DNA from: Novosphingobium acidiphilum DSM 19966
GTDB lineage: Bacteria > Pseudomonadota > Alphaproteobacteria > Sphingomonadales > Sphingomonadaceae
Length of the DNA: 64,000 nt
Reading direction: 5' to 3'
Assembly (NCBI RefSeq): GCF_000429005.1
Contig: NZ_AUBA01000005.1
Coordinates: forward strand, 186,001-250,000
Position 1 is the stretch's first letter. The number at the start of each line of letters is the position of its first letter. Below are positions 18,201-26,353 of this stretch, piece after piece. The notes beneath the pieces were generated by a model that made no database searches, was not told the DNA's origin, and saw only the letters and a program-made list of their open reading frames with translations. Position numbers and translations under genes: made by a program.

Positions 18201-18503
18201 AATATCGCGCCCAAGATCGAATTGCAGCGTGATCGAGGCCGAACTCAACGTCGATCGCGAGGTCATTTCGGATACCCCGGCGATCGTTCCCAGATGGCGT
18301 TCGAGCGGGCTGGCCACCGTGCTGGCCATTGTCGCAGGACTGGCGCCGGGCAGGTTGGCCGACACCTGGATCGTGGGAATATCCACCTTGGGCAAAGGCG
18401 CCACCGGCAGTTCAAGAAACGCCAGCATGCCCGCCAGCACCACCCCCAGCGTCAGCAGCAGCGTGCCGATCGGTCGGCGGATAAAGGGGCCCGAAATGTT
18501 CAC
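15255..18503 (-). CDS. RND efflux permease, MdtC/MuxC-like
   Basis: 1082 residues, typical of the HAE1-type RND pumps. N-terminal membrane span then PKVDIPTIQVSANLPGASPATM; membrane helix 4 carries the paired acids in GFVVDDAIVVVEN needed for proton relay; the C-terminal block GEFDIIALIGIILLIGIVKKNA is the helix-11 region. ATG overlaps the stop of the preceding permease by four bases. The presence of two different permeases in a row matches MdtBC/MuxBC systems, where both subunits make a mixed trimer. MdtBC-type pumps export bile salts, novobiocin and related compounds in enterobacteria; the substrate here is not known. Confidence 0.94.
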   Translation of the reverse strand: MNISGPFIRRPIGTLLLTLGVVLAGMLAFLELPVAPLPKVDIPTIQVSANLPGASPATMASTVASPLERHLGTIAGVSEMTSRSTLSSASITLQFDLGRDIDGAARDVQAAIAAARVDLPSTLKSQPTYRKINPAEAPIMILALTSRSRSPDQIYDAVSNIVQQKLLQVNGVGNVELGGAALPSVRIEINPTLLARDGIALEDVRTALQSASTDRPRGVIEQITQSTGGKDHGGLAWQVYSNDPSLKAADFAPAIIAWRNGAPVRLMDIGRVIDAPEDVRTMGLFNGKRAVPIIVTRQPDANIVQTVDAIKAQIPGLQALLPDDIKLSLATDRTITIRASLVEVEVSLLVSTLLVVLVVSLFLQSWRATLIPAAAVIVSLLGTLSVMYMAGFLLDNLSLMALTVATGFVVDDAIVVVENIARHVEDGMKPFAAALRGAREVGFTVLSISISLVAVFIPLVFMGGILGRLLREFALTMTAAVMISLIASLTVTPMLAAKLLENDRERQTHLDRFSRALFDRSRRLFDWLQRSYARQLNWALNHRGPVLLLLAGAVVLNAYCLVIAPKGFLPQQDTGSMAGGLRIDQSMSFRSQSDKLTRIAQIVGKDPAVATVVAFAGGGRAGSGFMFVNLKPRGQRDAVTDVIQRLRPKLARIRGVSLFLNPVQDLQVGGRQTTSMYQYVLYAETPDQLADAGNGLVRILKSQPGMITDVDIDQQDAGAASYVTVNRDRAADLGISMVNIDNTLYDAFGQRQVSNIYKGLNQYHVVMEVDPSFNGNPEALKSLYLPTAGNIALAKQAASSNASLGSNQALGSAISTTPSTLVPLSTIASWSSASTNAAVSHSNGEPSATISFNLPASVSLGQASQVIADAQRQLRLPATVHGDFGGTAKVFQQSTATIPWLIVAAILAIYIVLGILYESAIHPLTVLSTLPSAGLGAIFALIVTGGEFDIIALIGIILLIGIVKKNAILIIDFAIESERQFGTAPLEAIREACLLRFRPILMTTLAAALGALPLAIGFGDGAELRRPLGIAIVGGLMVSQLLTLLTTPVVYLALDRWRRRSPYEHLLVRHSEDGAEPATASS

Positions 18504-21500
18504 GCCGGTGCAGGCCTTGGCGTGCCGGTTGTGCCCGCTTTGCGTGCCTCACGCGATTCGCGCATGCCTTCGAACGCCAGGAAGATCACAGGCGTGGTAA
18601 ACAGCGTCAGGACCTGGCTCAGGATCAGCCCGCCCGCGATCGCCAGACCCAGCGGCTGGCGCAATTCATGCCCCATGCCGGTACCGAAAATCATCGGCAC
18701 CGCAGCAAACAGCGCGGCAAATGTGGTCATCATGATCGGCCGGAACCGCAACTGCGCCGCATTGCGGATTGCCGTTCGCGGATCGTGGCCCTGGTCGCGC
18801 ATTTCGACCACCGCAAAATCGATCATCATGATCGCGTTCTTTTTGACGATCCCGATCAGCAGCACGATCCCGATGATCCCGATCACGCCCAGCCCATACG
18901 ATGACAGCAACAGCACGATCAGCGCGCCAACGCCTGCCGAGGGCAAAGTGGACAGGATCGTGATCGGGTGGATGAAGCTTTCATACAGCACCCCCAGCAC
19001 GATATAGACCACCAGGATCGCGGCAATCACCAGCAGCACTTCGTTCGACAGCGCCGACCGAAAGGCCGAGGCCGCGCCCGAGAAATCGGTGCTGACCGAG
19101 ATCGGCAGGCCAATCTGGCTTTCGGTCTGTTCGATCGAACTGACCGCCTTGCCCAGCGACACGCCTGGCGCCAGGTCAAACCCGATCGATGCCGAAGGAA
19201 ACTGGTTCTGCCGCGACAGCTCGAGCGGTACCCAGCCTTCGTGTATGCTGGCCACCGTGCCCAGCGCGACCTGTGTGCCATTGCCCACCGGGATATAGAA
19301 CCGTTGCAGCGCCGACGGATCGGACAGCATGGCAGGCGTTGCCGACAGGATCACGCGGCTTTGGCTTGACTGGGTGTAGATCGTCGAAATGATGCGCTGG
19401 CCAAACGCGTCGTACAGCGCATTGTCGACGGTCAGCGCCGAAATCCCGATGCGCGCGGCAGCATCGCGGTTGACATCGATGATCACCGCCCGGCCCTGCC
19501 CCAGGCTGGCGGTGTTGACGCCGGTCAGCGATGGGTCATCGCGCAGTTTGTCGGCCAGTTTCTGCGCCCACAGGTTCACCGTATTGGCGTCGGCACCCTG
19601 TAGCGAAAAGCGATAGGGGGTCAGTCCGGTTTCGGTATCGATCGTCAGATCCTGCACCGGCTGGAGATAGATCTTGACCCCCGGCACGCGCGCCGCCAGA
19701 TCGGCAATATCAGCGGTAACAGCAGTCAGGTTGCCGCGATTTTCGATCGGTTTGAGATTGATGATCATCCGGCCCTGGTTGAGCGCGGGATTCTGCCCGT
19801 CGACCCCGACCGCCGATGACAGCGATGCCACCGACTGGCTTTTCAGGACTTCGGAGGCCACCTGCTGCTGCAGGTGCGCCATCTGCTGAAAACTGACGTC
19901 GGAACTGGCCACGACGGTGGCGCGCAACTGCCCGGTGTCCTGCACCGGAAACAGGTTCTTGGGAATGACCCAGAACAAGGCTGCCGCCACCAGCAGGCTG
20001 AACGCAAAGACGCCAAGCGTGGCGCGCGGACGCGCAATCACCCAGTCGAGCGCGCGGCCATAGTGATGCGCCAGACGGTCGAATGCCGACATCGCCTTGT
20101 CGACCACGGCCAGCCTGGTTTCGGCGTCGTGCGGACGCAACCAGCGCGCGGCCAGCATCGGCACCACGGTCAACGCAACCACCGCCGACAGCACGATTGT
20201 CACCGCCAGACTGATCGCGAATTCGCGGAACAGGCGTCCCACGACATCGCCCATGAACAGCAGCGGGATCAGCACCGCGATCAGGCTGGCGGTTAACGAG
20301 ATGATCGTAAAGCCGATTTCGCTCGCCCCGCGCAACGCCGCGTCGAACGGTTTCATCCCGTCTTCGATATGCCGCGCGATGTTTTCGATCACCACGATGG
20401 CGTCATCGACCACAAATCCCGACGCGATGGTCAGTGCCATCAAAGTCAGGTTGTTGATCGAAAAGCCCAGTGCCCACATCGCCGCAAACGCGCCGATCAG
20501 GCTGAGCGGCACCGATATCGCCGCGATGAGCGTGGCGCGCGGCGATCCCAGAAACAGGAAAATCACCAGCACCACCAGCAGCACCGCCAGCACCAGTTCG
20601 AACTGCACGTCCGAAACCGAGGCGCGAATGCCCTCGGTGCGGTCGGTCAGCACGGTCGCCTGCACATCGGCGGGCAACTGCGCCTGCAGATCGGGCAAAG
20701 TGGCCTTGATCGCGTCGACCGTGGCAATCACGTTGGCGCCCGGCTGGCGCTGGACATCGATGATCACCGCGGGCTGCCGGTTCATCCAGCTGCCCGTGCG
20801 CACATTTTCGACACCCGCATCGACCGACGCGATGTCTTTCAGACGCACCGGCTGGTTGGCGGCAAAGGCCACCACCAGATTGGCGTAGGAGTCCGCGCTG
20901 TTCAGTTGATCGTTGGCATCGATCGTCCAGCTTTTGGTGGCGCCGTCAAAGCTGCCCTTGGCGCTGTTGGAATTGGCATTGGCAATCGCGTTGCGAATGG
21001 TTTCAAGGCTGAGCCCCCGCGCGGCCAGCGCCTGGACATTGGCGACTATTCGCACAGCCGGGCGTTGGCCCGATGACAGGCTGACCAGGCCAACGCCGGT
21101 AACTTGCGCAATCTTGTTGGAAAACTGTTTTTCGACGATGCCTTCCACTTCGCCCAGCGCACGCGTTTTGGAGGCCACGGCAATCGTCAGGATCGGCGCA
21201 TCGGCCGGATTGACTTTGGCATAGACCGGCGGTGCGGGCAGATCCGAAGGCAGCAGCGAATTTGCCGCATTGATCGACGCCTGCACTTCCTGTTCGGCCA
21301 CGTCGAGTGACAGGCCCAGTGAAAATTGTAACGTGATGACCGAAGCGCCCGACGACGAATAGGACGTCATGCGGGTCAGGCCCGGCATCTGCCCGAACTG
21401 GCGTTCCAACGGGCTGGTCACGGTCAGCGCCATGACGTCGGGGCTGGCCCCCGGGTACAGCGTGCTGACCTGGATCGTCGGGTAATCGACCTGTGGCAGC

Positions 21501-21658
21501 GCCGACAGCGGCAGCTGTTTCCACGCCACCAGCCCAGCCAGCAACAGCGCCACCATCAACAGCGTGGTTGCCACCGGCCGCAGGATGAACGGTCGCGAAG
21601 GTCCCCCCGGCGGAAGATCCGCGCCGGGGGTGGTGGTCGCGATGTCGCTGTCGCTCAC
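18500..21658 (-). CDS. RND efflux permease, MdtB/MuxB-like
   Basis: 1052 residues. Family features: SRPFILRPVATTLLMVALL at the N-terminus, PQVDYPTIQVSTLYPGASPDVM, GFVVDDAIVVIENIARHIEDGM with the proton-relay acids, and GVIGIIGIVLLIGIVKKNAIMMIDF late in the protein. The start overlaps the adaptor gene stop by four bases (ATGA), and its own stop overlaps the next permease, so all are translated together. It should form the major subunit of a mixed RND trimer with the following gene product in the inner membrane. Confidence 0.94.
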   Translation of the reverse strand: MSDSDIATTTPGADLPPGGPSRPFILRPVATTLLMVALLLAGLVAWKQLPLSALPQVDYPTIQVSTLYPGASPDVMALTVTSPLERQFGQMPGLTRMTSYSSSGASVITLQFSLGLSLDVAEQEVQASINAANSLLPSDLPAPPVYAKVNPADAPILTIAVASKTRALGEVEGIVEKQFSNKIAQVTGVGLVSLSSGQRPAVRIVANVQALAARGLSLETIRNAIANANSNSAKGSFDGATKSWTIDANDQLNSADSYANLVVAFAANQPVRLKDIASVDAGVENVRTGSWMNRQPAVIIDVQRQPGANVIATVDAIKATLPDLQAQLPADVQATVLTDRTEGIRASVSDVQFELVLAVLLVVLVIFLFLGSPRATLIAAISVPLSLIGAFAAMWALGFSINNLTLMALTIASGFVVDDAIVVIENIARHIEDGMKPFDAALRGASEIGFTIISLTASLIAVLIPLLFMGDVVGRLFREFAISLAVTIVLSAVVALTVVPMLAARWLRPHDAETRLAVVDKAMSAFDRLAHHYGRALDWVIARPRATLGVFAFSLLVAAALFWVIPKNLFPVQDTGQLRATVVASSDVSFQQMAHLQQQVASEVLKSQSVASLSSAVGVDGQNPALNQGRMIINLKPIENRGNLTAVTADIADLAARVPGVKIYLQPVQDLTIDTETGLTPYRFSLQGADANTVNLWAQKLADKLRDDPSLTGVNTASLGQGRAVIIDVNRDAAARIGISALTVDNALYDAFGQRIISTIYTQSSQSRVILSATPAMLSDPSALQRFYIPVGNGTQVALGTVASIHEGWVPLELSRQNQFPSASIGFDLAPGVSLGKAVSSIEQTESQIGLPISVSTDFSGAASAFRSALSNEVLLVIAAILVVYIVLGVLYESFIHPITILSTLPSAGVGALIVLLLSSYGLGVIGIIGIVLLIGIVKKNAIMMIDFAVVEMRDQGHDPRTAIRNAAQLRFRPIMMTTFAALFAAVPMIFGTGMGHELRQPLGLAIAGGLILSQVLTLFTTPVIFLAFEGMRESREARKAGTTGTPRPAPA

Positions 21659-22947
21659 TGGCCGCCGGCTCCGCCCTGCTTGCGCTTGTGACCGCCTGCG
21701 GCCGCCGCGCCACTGGCGCCTGGCTTGTCGCCACCTTTGTCGCCGGGCAGACGCACGGTCGATCCGTCATCGAGGCCATCGGCGCCTTCGGACACGACAA
21801 TCTGGCCCTTTTGCAGGCCCGACAGGATTGCGGTGTTGGTGCCATCGCTGGGCCCGGTGCGGACAATCGCGATCCTGACCGTCTTGTCGGGCTGAACCAC
21901 GAACGCGAAGTCGCCCTGCGACCCATGCCGCAGCGCCGAAACCGGCACCACCGGCACCTGGCGCAGCGTGTCGACCAGCATCGTCACGTTGACAAACTGG
22001 TTGGGGAACAGTGCGGTCGCACCGGCCGCACCATGCGCCGCGGCCGGGGGATTGGCGACCCGCGCCTTGGCCATGACCGTGCCGGTGCTGGTGTTGATCT
22101 GGTTGTCAAACGTCTCAAAAGCACCATGCGCCAGCACGGTCTTGTTGTCCTGGTCAAGCACTGTGACCGGCAGGCCCGCGCCACTGCCAACCTTGCGCTG
22201 GACATCGCCCAGCATCGCCTGCGGCACCGAAAATTCGACGTCGATCGGATCGATGCGCGTCACGGTGGCCACGCCCCCGGCGGTGCCGGACGAAACGAAA
22301 TTGCCCACAAACACCTGTTTCAGGCCGATGCGCCCGGCAAACGGCGCCTTGATCGTGGCATATTGCAGATTGAGCCGCGCGGTGCCGACCGCAGCGCGGT
22401 CGGTCGCGACCGTGCCTTCAAGCTGGGCCACGGTCGCGCGTTCGTCTTCCATCGTCTGGCGCGCGATCGAATCCTGCGACGCCAGCGTTTCGTAACGTTT
22501 CAGATCCATCTTCGCCATGGCCAGGCTGGCCTGATCATGCGCCAGCGTGCCCTGGGCCTGTTGCAGCGCCAGGGTATAGGGACGCGGATCGATCTGAACG
22601 ATCGGCTGCCCCTGATGGACCAGCTGGCCTTCCTTGAACAGGATCGCGACGACATTGCCCGAAACCTGGCTTTGCACAGTGGCCGTGTCGAGCGGGATGA
22701 CCGTGCCGATCGCGCTGACCGTTTCGGGCATGTCGGCCAGCGCCACGGTCACGATATTGACCGCAGCGGGGGGGCGGCCGGCGCGGGTGTTCTTGCTGAC
22801 CCCGGCCATGGCAAACCACCAGGCCAGCAAACCGACCGCGACCAGCCCGGCAAGAACCAGGACCCAGGCCAACCAGCGCGGGCGATGTCGCTCTTCGCCG
22901 GTGCTATGCTCGATGACAGTCGACAGGGCAAACCTCCATGGGCACAA
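21655..22947 (-). CDS. RND periplasmic adaptor, MdtA-like membrane fusion protein
   Basis: First gene of the efflux operon. One N-terminal span (WLAWVLVLAGLVAVGLLAWW) is followed by the barrel-sandwich and hairpin: GNVVAILFKEGQLVHQGQPIVQID, a coiled-coil segment, and ATIKAPFAGRIGLKQVFVGN; it ends with a Lys/Gly-rich tail. It bridges the inner-membrane pump to the outer channel. The start is unclear: the 430-codon frame opens at TTG 22947, but the only good ribosome site, GGAGG at 22932-22936, lies downstream of it and points to a non-ATG start near 22926 (CTG). No regulator gene is adjacent. Confidence 0.88.
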   Translation of the reverse strand: MCPWRFALSTVIEHSTGEERHRPRWLAWVLVLAGLVAVGLLAWWFAMAGVSKNTRAGRPPAAVNIVTVALADMPETVSAIGTVIPLDTATVQSQVSGNVVAILFKEGQLVHQGQPIVQIDPRPYTLALQQAQGTLAHDQASLAMAKMDLKRYETLASQDSIARQTMEDERATVAQLEGTVATDRAAVGTARLNLQYATIKAPFAGRIGLKQVFVGNFVSSGTAGGVATVTRIDPIDVEFSVPQAMLGDVQRKVGSGAGLPVTVLDQDNKTVLAHGAFETFDNQINTSTGTVMAKARVANPPAAAHGAAGATALFPNQFVNVTMLVDTLRQVPVVPVSALRHGSQGDFAFVVQPDKTVRIAIVRTGPSDGTNTAILSGLQKGQIVVSEGADGLDDGSTVRLPGDKGGDKPGASGAAAAGGHKRKQGGAGGQ

Positions 22948-23212
22948 ACACGGCCTTGGTCACAAGTCCCAGACGCGAACCGGCCCAACGACAAGATGCC
23001 CGCACGGGCAAGCGCACCGCGGGGCACGGACGGTTTCAGGCCGGGGGGACCTTTACACGGTGGCGTCCTACCGCGACTTTGGTTCCAGATGGAAACACTT
23101 ATTTGTCGTTTCGTGTTCGAGCCTGCGAAACAATTGCATCAATTCGTATCAGAACCACCCGCCTTGACGCCGCCCCGGCGACACGCCACCGCGGATCAAA
23201 CCACCCCGCCCG

Positions 23213-23716
23213 ATGGAGATGCCGCGCGTGACCGAGACCGGAGACCAGACTGCAACCGCGATAGCACCCCTTCCGGGGGCGCCCTTTGCGGGCCGGCTGA
23301 TCCTGATCGAATCGGGTGAATGGTCGGGCTGGCACAAATGGGCCGGTGTCGATCCGTTCGAAGACCAGACCGGGCCGTTTCATGTGGCGCGCGATGCCGA
23401 AGGGATCGTCTGCGGGTTCCGCCCCGGTCCGGGCCACCGCAATGGCCACGGCATGATCCACGGCGGATGCCTGATGACGTTTGCCGATTTCAGCCTGTTC
23501 ATGCTGGGCGCATCGCACGGCGGCGAAGTCAACGGGGTTACCGTGACGATGAATTGCGAATTCCTTGCCCCGGCACGGGCGGGGCAATTGCTGCTGGCGC
23601 GCGGCGAACGCACCGGTGGCGGACGCAGCCTGGTGTTTGCGCGCGGCATGATCACCGCCGACGGCCAGCCGGTGCTAAGCTTTTCGGGCGCGATGAAGCA
23701 GTTCGCGCCGCGCTGA
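23213..23716 (+). CDS. PaaI-family hotdog thioesterase
   Basis: 167 residues; ATG 23213 is used, though GTG 23228 has a better spaced GGAG. The hotdog thioesterase signature is GHGMIHGGCLMTFADFSLF, with the HGG-type turn that places the substrate carbonyl, followed by VTVTMNCEFLAPARAG and the C-terminal strand SLVFARGMITADGQPVLSFSG. Members cleave acyl-CoA thioesters such as phenylacetyl-CoA intermediates or medium-chain acyl-CoA. The gene stands alone between the efflux operon (divergent) and a convergent small gene, so no pathway is indicated. Confidence 0.87.
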   Translation: MEMPRVTETGDQTATAIAPLPGAPFAGRLILIESGEWSGWHKWAGVDPFEDQTGPFHVARDAEGIVCGFRPGPGHRNGHGMIHGGCLMTFADFSLFMLGASHGGEVNGVTVTMNCEFLAPARAGQLLLARGERTGGGRSLVFARGMITADGQPVLSFSGAMKQFAPR

Positions 23717-23717
23717 C

Positions 23718-23754
23718 CGCGCAAGGGACGACCCCGCCGGGATCGTTCCCTCGC
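23718..23754. terminator. Hairpin between convergent genes
   Basis: AAGGGACGA pairs imperfectly with TCGTTCCCT, flanked by CGCG/CGCG, in the 48-nt gap between the thioesterase and the small minus-strand gene. There is no long T run, so it may act as a bidirectional but weak terminator. Confidence 0.45.
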
Positions 23755-23764
23755 GCAACGGCGT

Positions 23765-24064
23765 TCAGGCGGTGCGGCTGCCATTCAGCGGAAAGCTGCC
23801 GAACATGCCGGCGGTTACCGTGCCCGAGATGGTATCGCCGTCGACCGTCGCCTGACAATCGATCTTCATCGGCATCGGCGACGTGATCTGGTTTGACCAG
23901 CTGATGGTGTTGCCATCGACCACGCCGTCGGTGATCTCCAGCGAACCCATCGGTCCGATATTGCTGCCGGTAAAGGCATTGCCGTCGACGGCAACGGTCA
24001 GAACCGACTTCTGTTCGCCCATCGGCGTTCTGGTGACGACTTCGTATGTTCCTGCAACCGACAT
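23765..24064 (-). CDS. Small beta-rich hypothetical protein
   Basis: 99 residues from the ATG at 24064, preceded by GGGAG at a good distance; the frame extends to 24109 but that part covers a perfect palindrome and is unlikely to be translated. I do not recognise the family by name. The sequence alternates short strands and turns (MSVAGTYEVVTRTPMGEQ, DGNAFTGSNIGPMGSLEI, DTISGTVTAGMFGSFPL), suggesting one compact beta-barrel or sandwich with no signal peptide and no cysteine-rich site. It is cytoplasmic by appearance. Its own promoter carries a 22-bp operator-like palindrome, so it is probably controlled by a dimeric repressor. Confidence 0.65.
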   Translation of the reverse strand: MSVAGTYEVVTRTPMGEQKSVLTVAVDGNAFTGSNIGPMGSLEITDGVVDGNTISWSNQITSPMPMKIDCQATVDGDTISGTVTAGMFGSFPLNGSRTA

Positions 24065-24082
24065 CGCGCTCTCCCGTGACGT

Positions 24083-24104
24083 ATGTTCGTGCACCCACGA
24101 ACAT
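24083..24104. promoter_or_regulatory. 22-bp perfect palindrome, operator-like
   Basis: ATGTTCGTG (24083-24091), four-base spacer CACC, then CACGAACAT (24096-24104). The two nine-base arms are exact reverse complements. It lies 19 bases before the ATG of the small minus-strand gene at 24064, where a repressor would block transcription. A TetR- or GntR-size site is suggested by the arm length. Confidence 0.6.
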
Positions 24105-24157
24105 TGCATGCTTCGCGCTTGCCTACATTGATGTCAACAGCGTGACGATGGCGCCGT

Positions 24158-24208
24158 TTGATGCGCCTGCATCAATGATTCATGCCGCTGCATGTGTATC
24201 TTGATGCA
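24158..24208. promoter_or_regulatory. MarR-type operator cluster (TTGATGC/GCATCAA)
   Basis: A palindrome TTGATGC-GCCT-GCATCAA lies at 24158-24175, and a further half site TTGATGCA at 24201-24208; TTGATGTCAA occurs nearby at 24129. The sites sit upstream of the marR-like gene starting at 24305, consistent with autoregulation. MarR proteins usually bind TTGAT/ATCAA-type palindromes; binding here is inferred. Confidence 0.5.
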
Positions 24209-24304
24209 GCCGCATCGATCGACATATCCTGCCCGAAGGTTAACCGATGCATCGGCATGGACCCGCAATTGCCGCGATCACCGGCCGGCGCCATTGTCGG
24301 GTGC

Positions 24305-24730
24305 ATGACAACACCCGCTGCCATCACTCTGCTCGCCTGGGATCGCCTGCTTGGTGCGGGCGCCCGCGCGTTGCGCACCGCCAGGGCCGAATTGAAACGC
24401 GCCGGGCTGCCGCCGCTGGAATGGTATGATATTCTGGTGGCGCTCGACCGGCGCGGCGCGATGCGCCCGCGCGATCTGCAGCGCGTGCTGGACATCGAAC
24501 AGTACAACCTGTCGCGCCTGCTGGCGCGGATGCAGCGCGCCGGCCTGGTCACGGTCGCGCCGTGCCTGTCGGATGGTCGCGGGCAGATTGTCGCGCTGAC
24601 CGAGGCGGGCGTTGCGTGCCGAACCGCGATGTGGCCCGCCTATGCCGCAGCGATTCACGGCTCGATCGAAGCCCCGCTCGAACCCGACGAACGAATCCAC
24701 CTGGCCGGCATGCTGCAAAAGATCGCCTGA
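24305..24730 (+). CDS. MarR family transcriptional regulator
   Basis: 141 residues from the ATG at 24305; upstream in-frame ATGs at 24182 and 24257 would place the operator-like repeats inside the gene, so they are less likely. The ribosome site is weak. The winged-helix part reads LEWYDILVALDRRGAMRPRDLQRVLDIEQYNLSRLLARM, with the recognition helix DIEQYNLSRLLARMQ and wing LVTVAPCLSDGRGQIVALT. The final helices form the dimer interface. MarR proteins are mostly repressors released by small aromatic or phenolic ligands. The thiolase-like gene starts 72 bases downstream on the same strand and may be cotranscribed. Confidence 0.85.
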   Translation: MTTPAAITLLAWDRLLGAGARALRTARAELKRAGLPPLEWYDILVALDRRGAMRPRDLQRVLDIEQYNLSRLLARMQRAGLVTVAPCLSDGRGQIVALTEAGVACRTAMWPAYAAAIHGSIEAPLEPDERIHLAGMLQKIA

Positions 24731-24802
24731 CCGCGCAAATGCCGCTTGCCTGCGGCCTCGACCTGCGTTTAATCGTTCGCTTAAGCTCAGGACAGGCCCG
24801 CC

Positions 24803-26353
24803 ATGACCCAGACCGATTATTCTGCGTTCGACCCGCGCACCCCCGTTATCGTCGGCGTCGGCCAGTCGGTCGAACGGATCGAGGACCCCGGCTACAGCGG
24901 CCTGAGCGCGGCCGATCTGGCGGCGCGCGCCGCACAGGCCGCGCTGGATGACAGCGGCATTGCCGATCGCGCGCGGGCGTTGGTGCGGGTCGTGGGCGCG
25001 GTGCGCACATTCGAGGATTCCAACGCCGCGCCTTCGCCCTTTGGCAAGCCCGACAAGTTTCCGCTGGCGGTTGCACGGCGGCTGGGCATCACGCCGGCCA
25101 GGGCCGTGCTCGACAAAGTCGGTGGCCAATCGCCGGTGACGATCCTGATGGCGATGGGCGAAGCGATCCGCAGCGGCGAAACCGACGCCGCGCTGATCTT
25201 TGGCGCCGAAGCGATGTCGAGCGCGCGGCACCTGTCGGCCCGCGGCGAAACCCGCGACTGGGCCGAAACCGATGCCGGCGCGATCGAGGACCTGGGCCTT
25301 GGAGTCAAAGGGCTGTTGTCGCCGCTGGCGATAGCCCACGGCGTGGTGTCACCGCCGGTGGCCTATGCGCTGATGGAAAACGCGCGCCGGGCCCGGCTCG
25401 GGCTGGACCAGGCGGCTTATGCACAGGCGATGGGCGACCTGTTCGCGCCGTTTTCGCATATCGCCGCGGCCAATCCCTACAGCAGCGCCGCCGCGCCGGC
25501 ACTGTCTGCGCACGACATTGCCACGCCCACCGCGCGCAACCGGATGGTAACCGATCCCTACACGATCAAGCTCGTCGCGCGCGATCAGGTCAACCAGGGC
25601 GCGGCGGTCGTGCTGATGGGCCTGGGCGCAGCGCTTGCTGCGGGGATTGCGCCGTCGCGCATGACGTTCGTCCATTCCGCCACGCTTGCCAACGAAAAGG
25701 ACATTCTGGCGCGCCCGGCGATCGACGCCTATCCCGCCGCCAATGCCGCGATTGCCGCCGCGCTGGACATTGCTGAAACAACCATCGCCGATTGCACCGC
25801 GTTCGATTTCTACAGCTGCTTTCCCATTCCGGTGTTCAACACTGCGATCGATGCCTTGGGCCTTGCGCCCGACGATCCGCGCGGGCTGACGGTAACCGGC
25901 GGGCTGCCCTATTTCGGCGGTGCGGGAAACAACTATTCGATGCATGCCGTGGCCAGCATGGTCGAACGGCTGCGCACGATCGGCGGCACCGGCCTGGTTG
26001 GCGCCAATGGCGGTTTTCAGTCCAAATATGCAGCGCTGGTGCTGTCAGGCGATCCGGCGCCGTGGCGTCCGCTGGCGCACGATGCGATCCAGGCGGTGCT
26101 CGATGCGGTGCCCGATGTTGTGCCGGTGGACCGCGCACAAGGGCACGGTATCGTCGAAACCTGTACCGTGTGGCGCAGCAAAGGCGAACCTTCGCGCGCC
26201 ATCGCCATCGGTCGCATGACCGATGGCGGGCGGTTCATTGCCACCGCGGCCGATGACGCCGCCCTGCTCCACGCCGCCAATACCGACCTGATCGGCGCAT
26301 CGGTCGAATTGGCGTGGGATGGCAGCGCGAACCGGTTTAGCGCAGCCGGCTGA
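24803..26353 (+). CDS. Thiolase-like protein (TLP1/SCP2-thiolase type), catalytic Cys replaced
   Basis: 516 residues, with the thiolase fold plus a C-terminal extra domain, as in mycobacterial acetyl-CoA acetyltransferase-annotated proteins and trypanosomal thiolase-like protein 1. The usual nucleophile motif CGSG is replaced by GGQS (residues 107-110, in KVGGQSPVTIL). Other conserved thiolase parts remain: ALIFGAEAMSSA, ADCTAFDFYSCFP, and GGLPYFGGAGNNYSMHA where thiolases have GGAIALGHP. Without the N-terminal Cys it should not carry out the normal ping-pong thiolysis; CoA binding or a different acyl-transfer function is likely. The 3' end overlaps the convergent lrp gene by 17 bases. Confidence 0.82.
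   Translation: MTQTDYSAFDPRTPVIVGVGQSVERIEDPGYSGLSAADLAARAAQAALDDSGIADRARALVRVVGAVRTFEDSNAAPSPFGKPDKFPLAVARRLGITPARAVLDKVGGQSPVTILMAMGEAIRSGETDAALIFGAEAMSSARHLSARGETRDWAETDAGAIEDLGLGVKGLLSPLAIAHGVVSPPVAYALMENARRARLGLDQAAYAQAMGDLFAPFSHIAAANPYSSAAAPALSAHDIATPTARNRMVTDPYTIKLVARDQVNQGAAVVLMGLGAALAAGIAPSRMTFVHSATLANEKDILARPAIDAYPAANAAIAAALDIAETTIADCTAFDFYSCFPIPVFNTAIDALGLAPDDPRGLTVTGGLPYFGGAGNNYSMHAVASMVERLRTIGGTGLVGANGGFQSKYAALVLSGDPAPWRPLAHDAIQAVLDAVPDVVPVDRAQGHGIVETCTVWRSKGEPSRAIAIGRMTDGGRFIATAADDAALLHAANTDLIGASVELAWDGSANRFSAAG

Noticed and set aside
16878..19007. A 709-codon plus-strand frame antisense to the two RND permease genes
   Set aside because: Low-complexity Arg/His/Asp/Gln composition without domains; it is a shadow of the permease genes.
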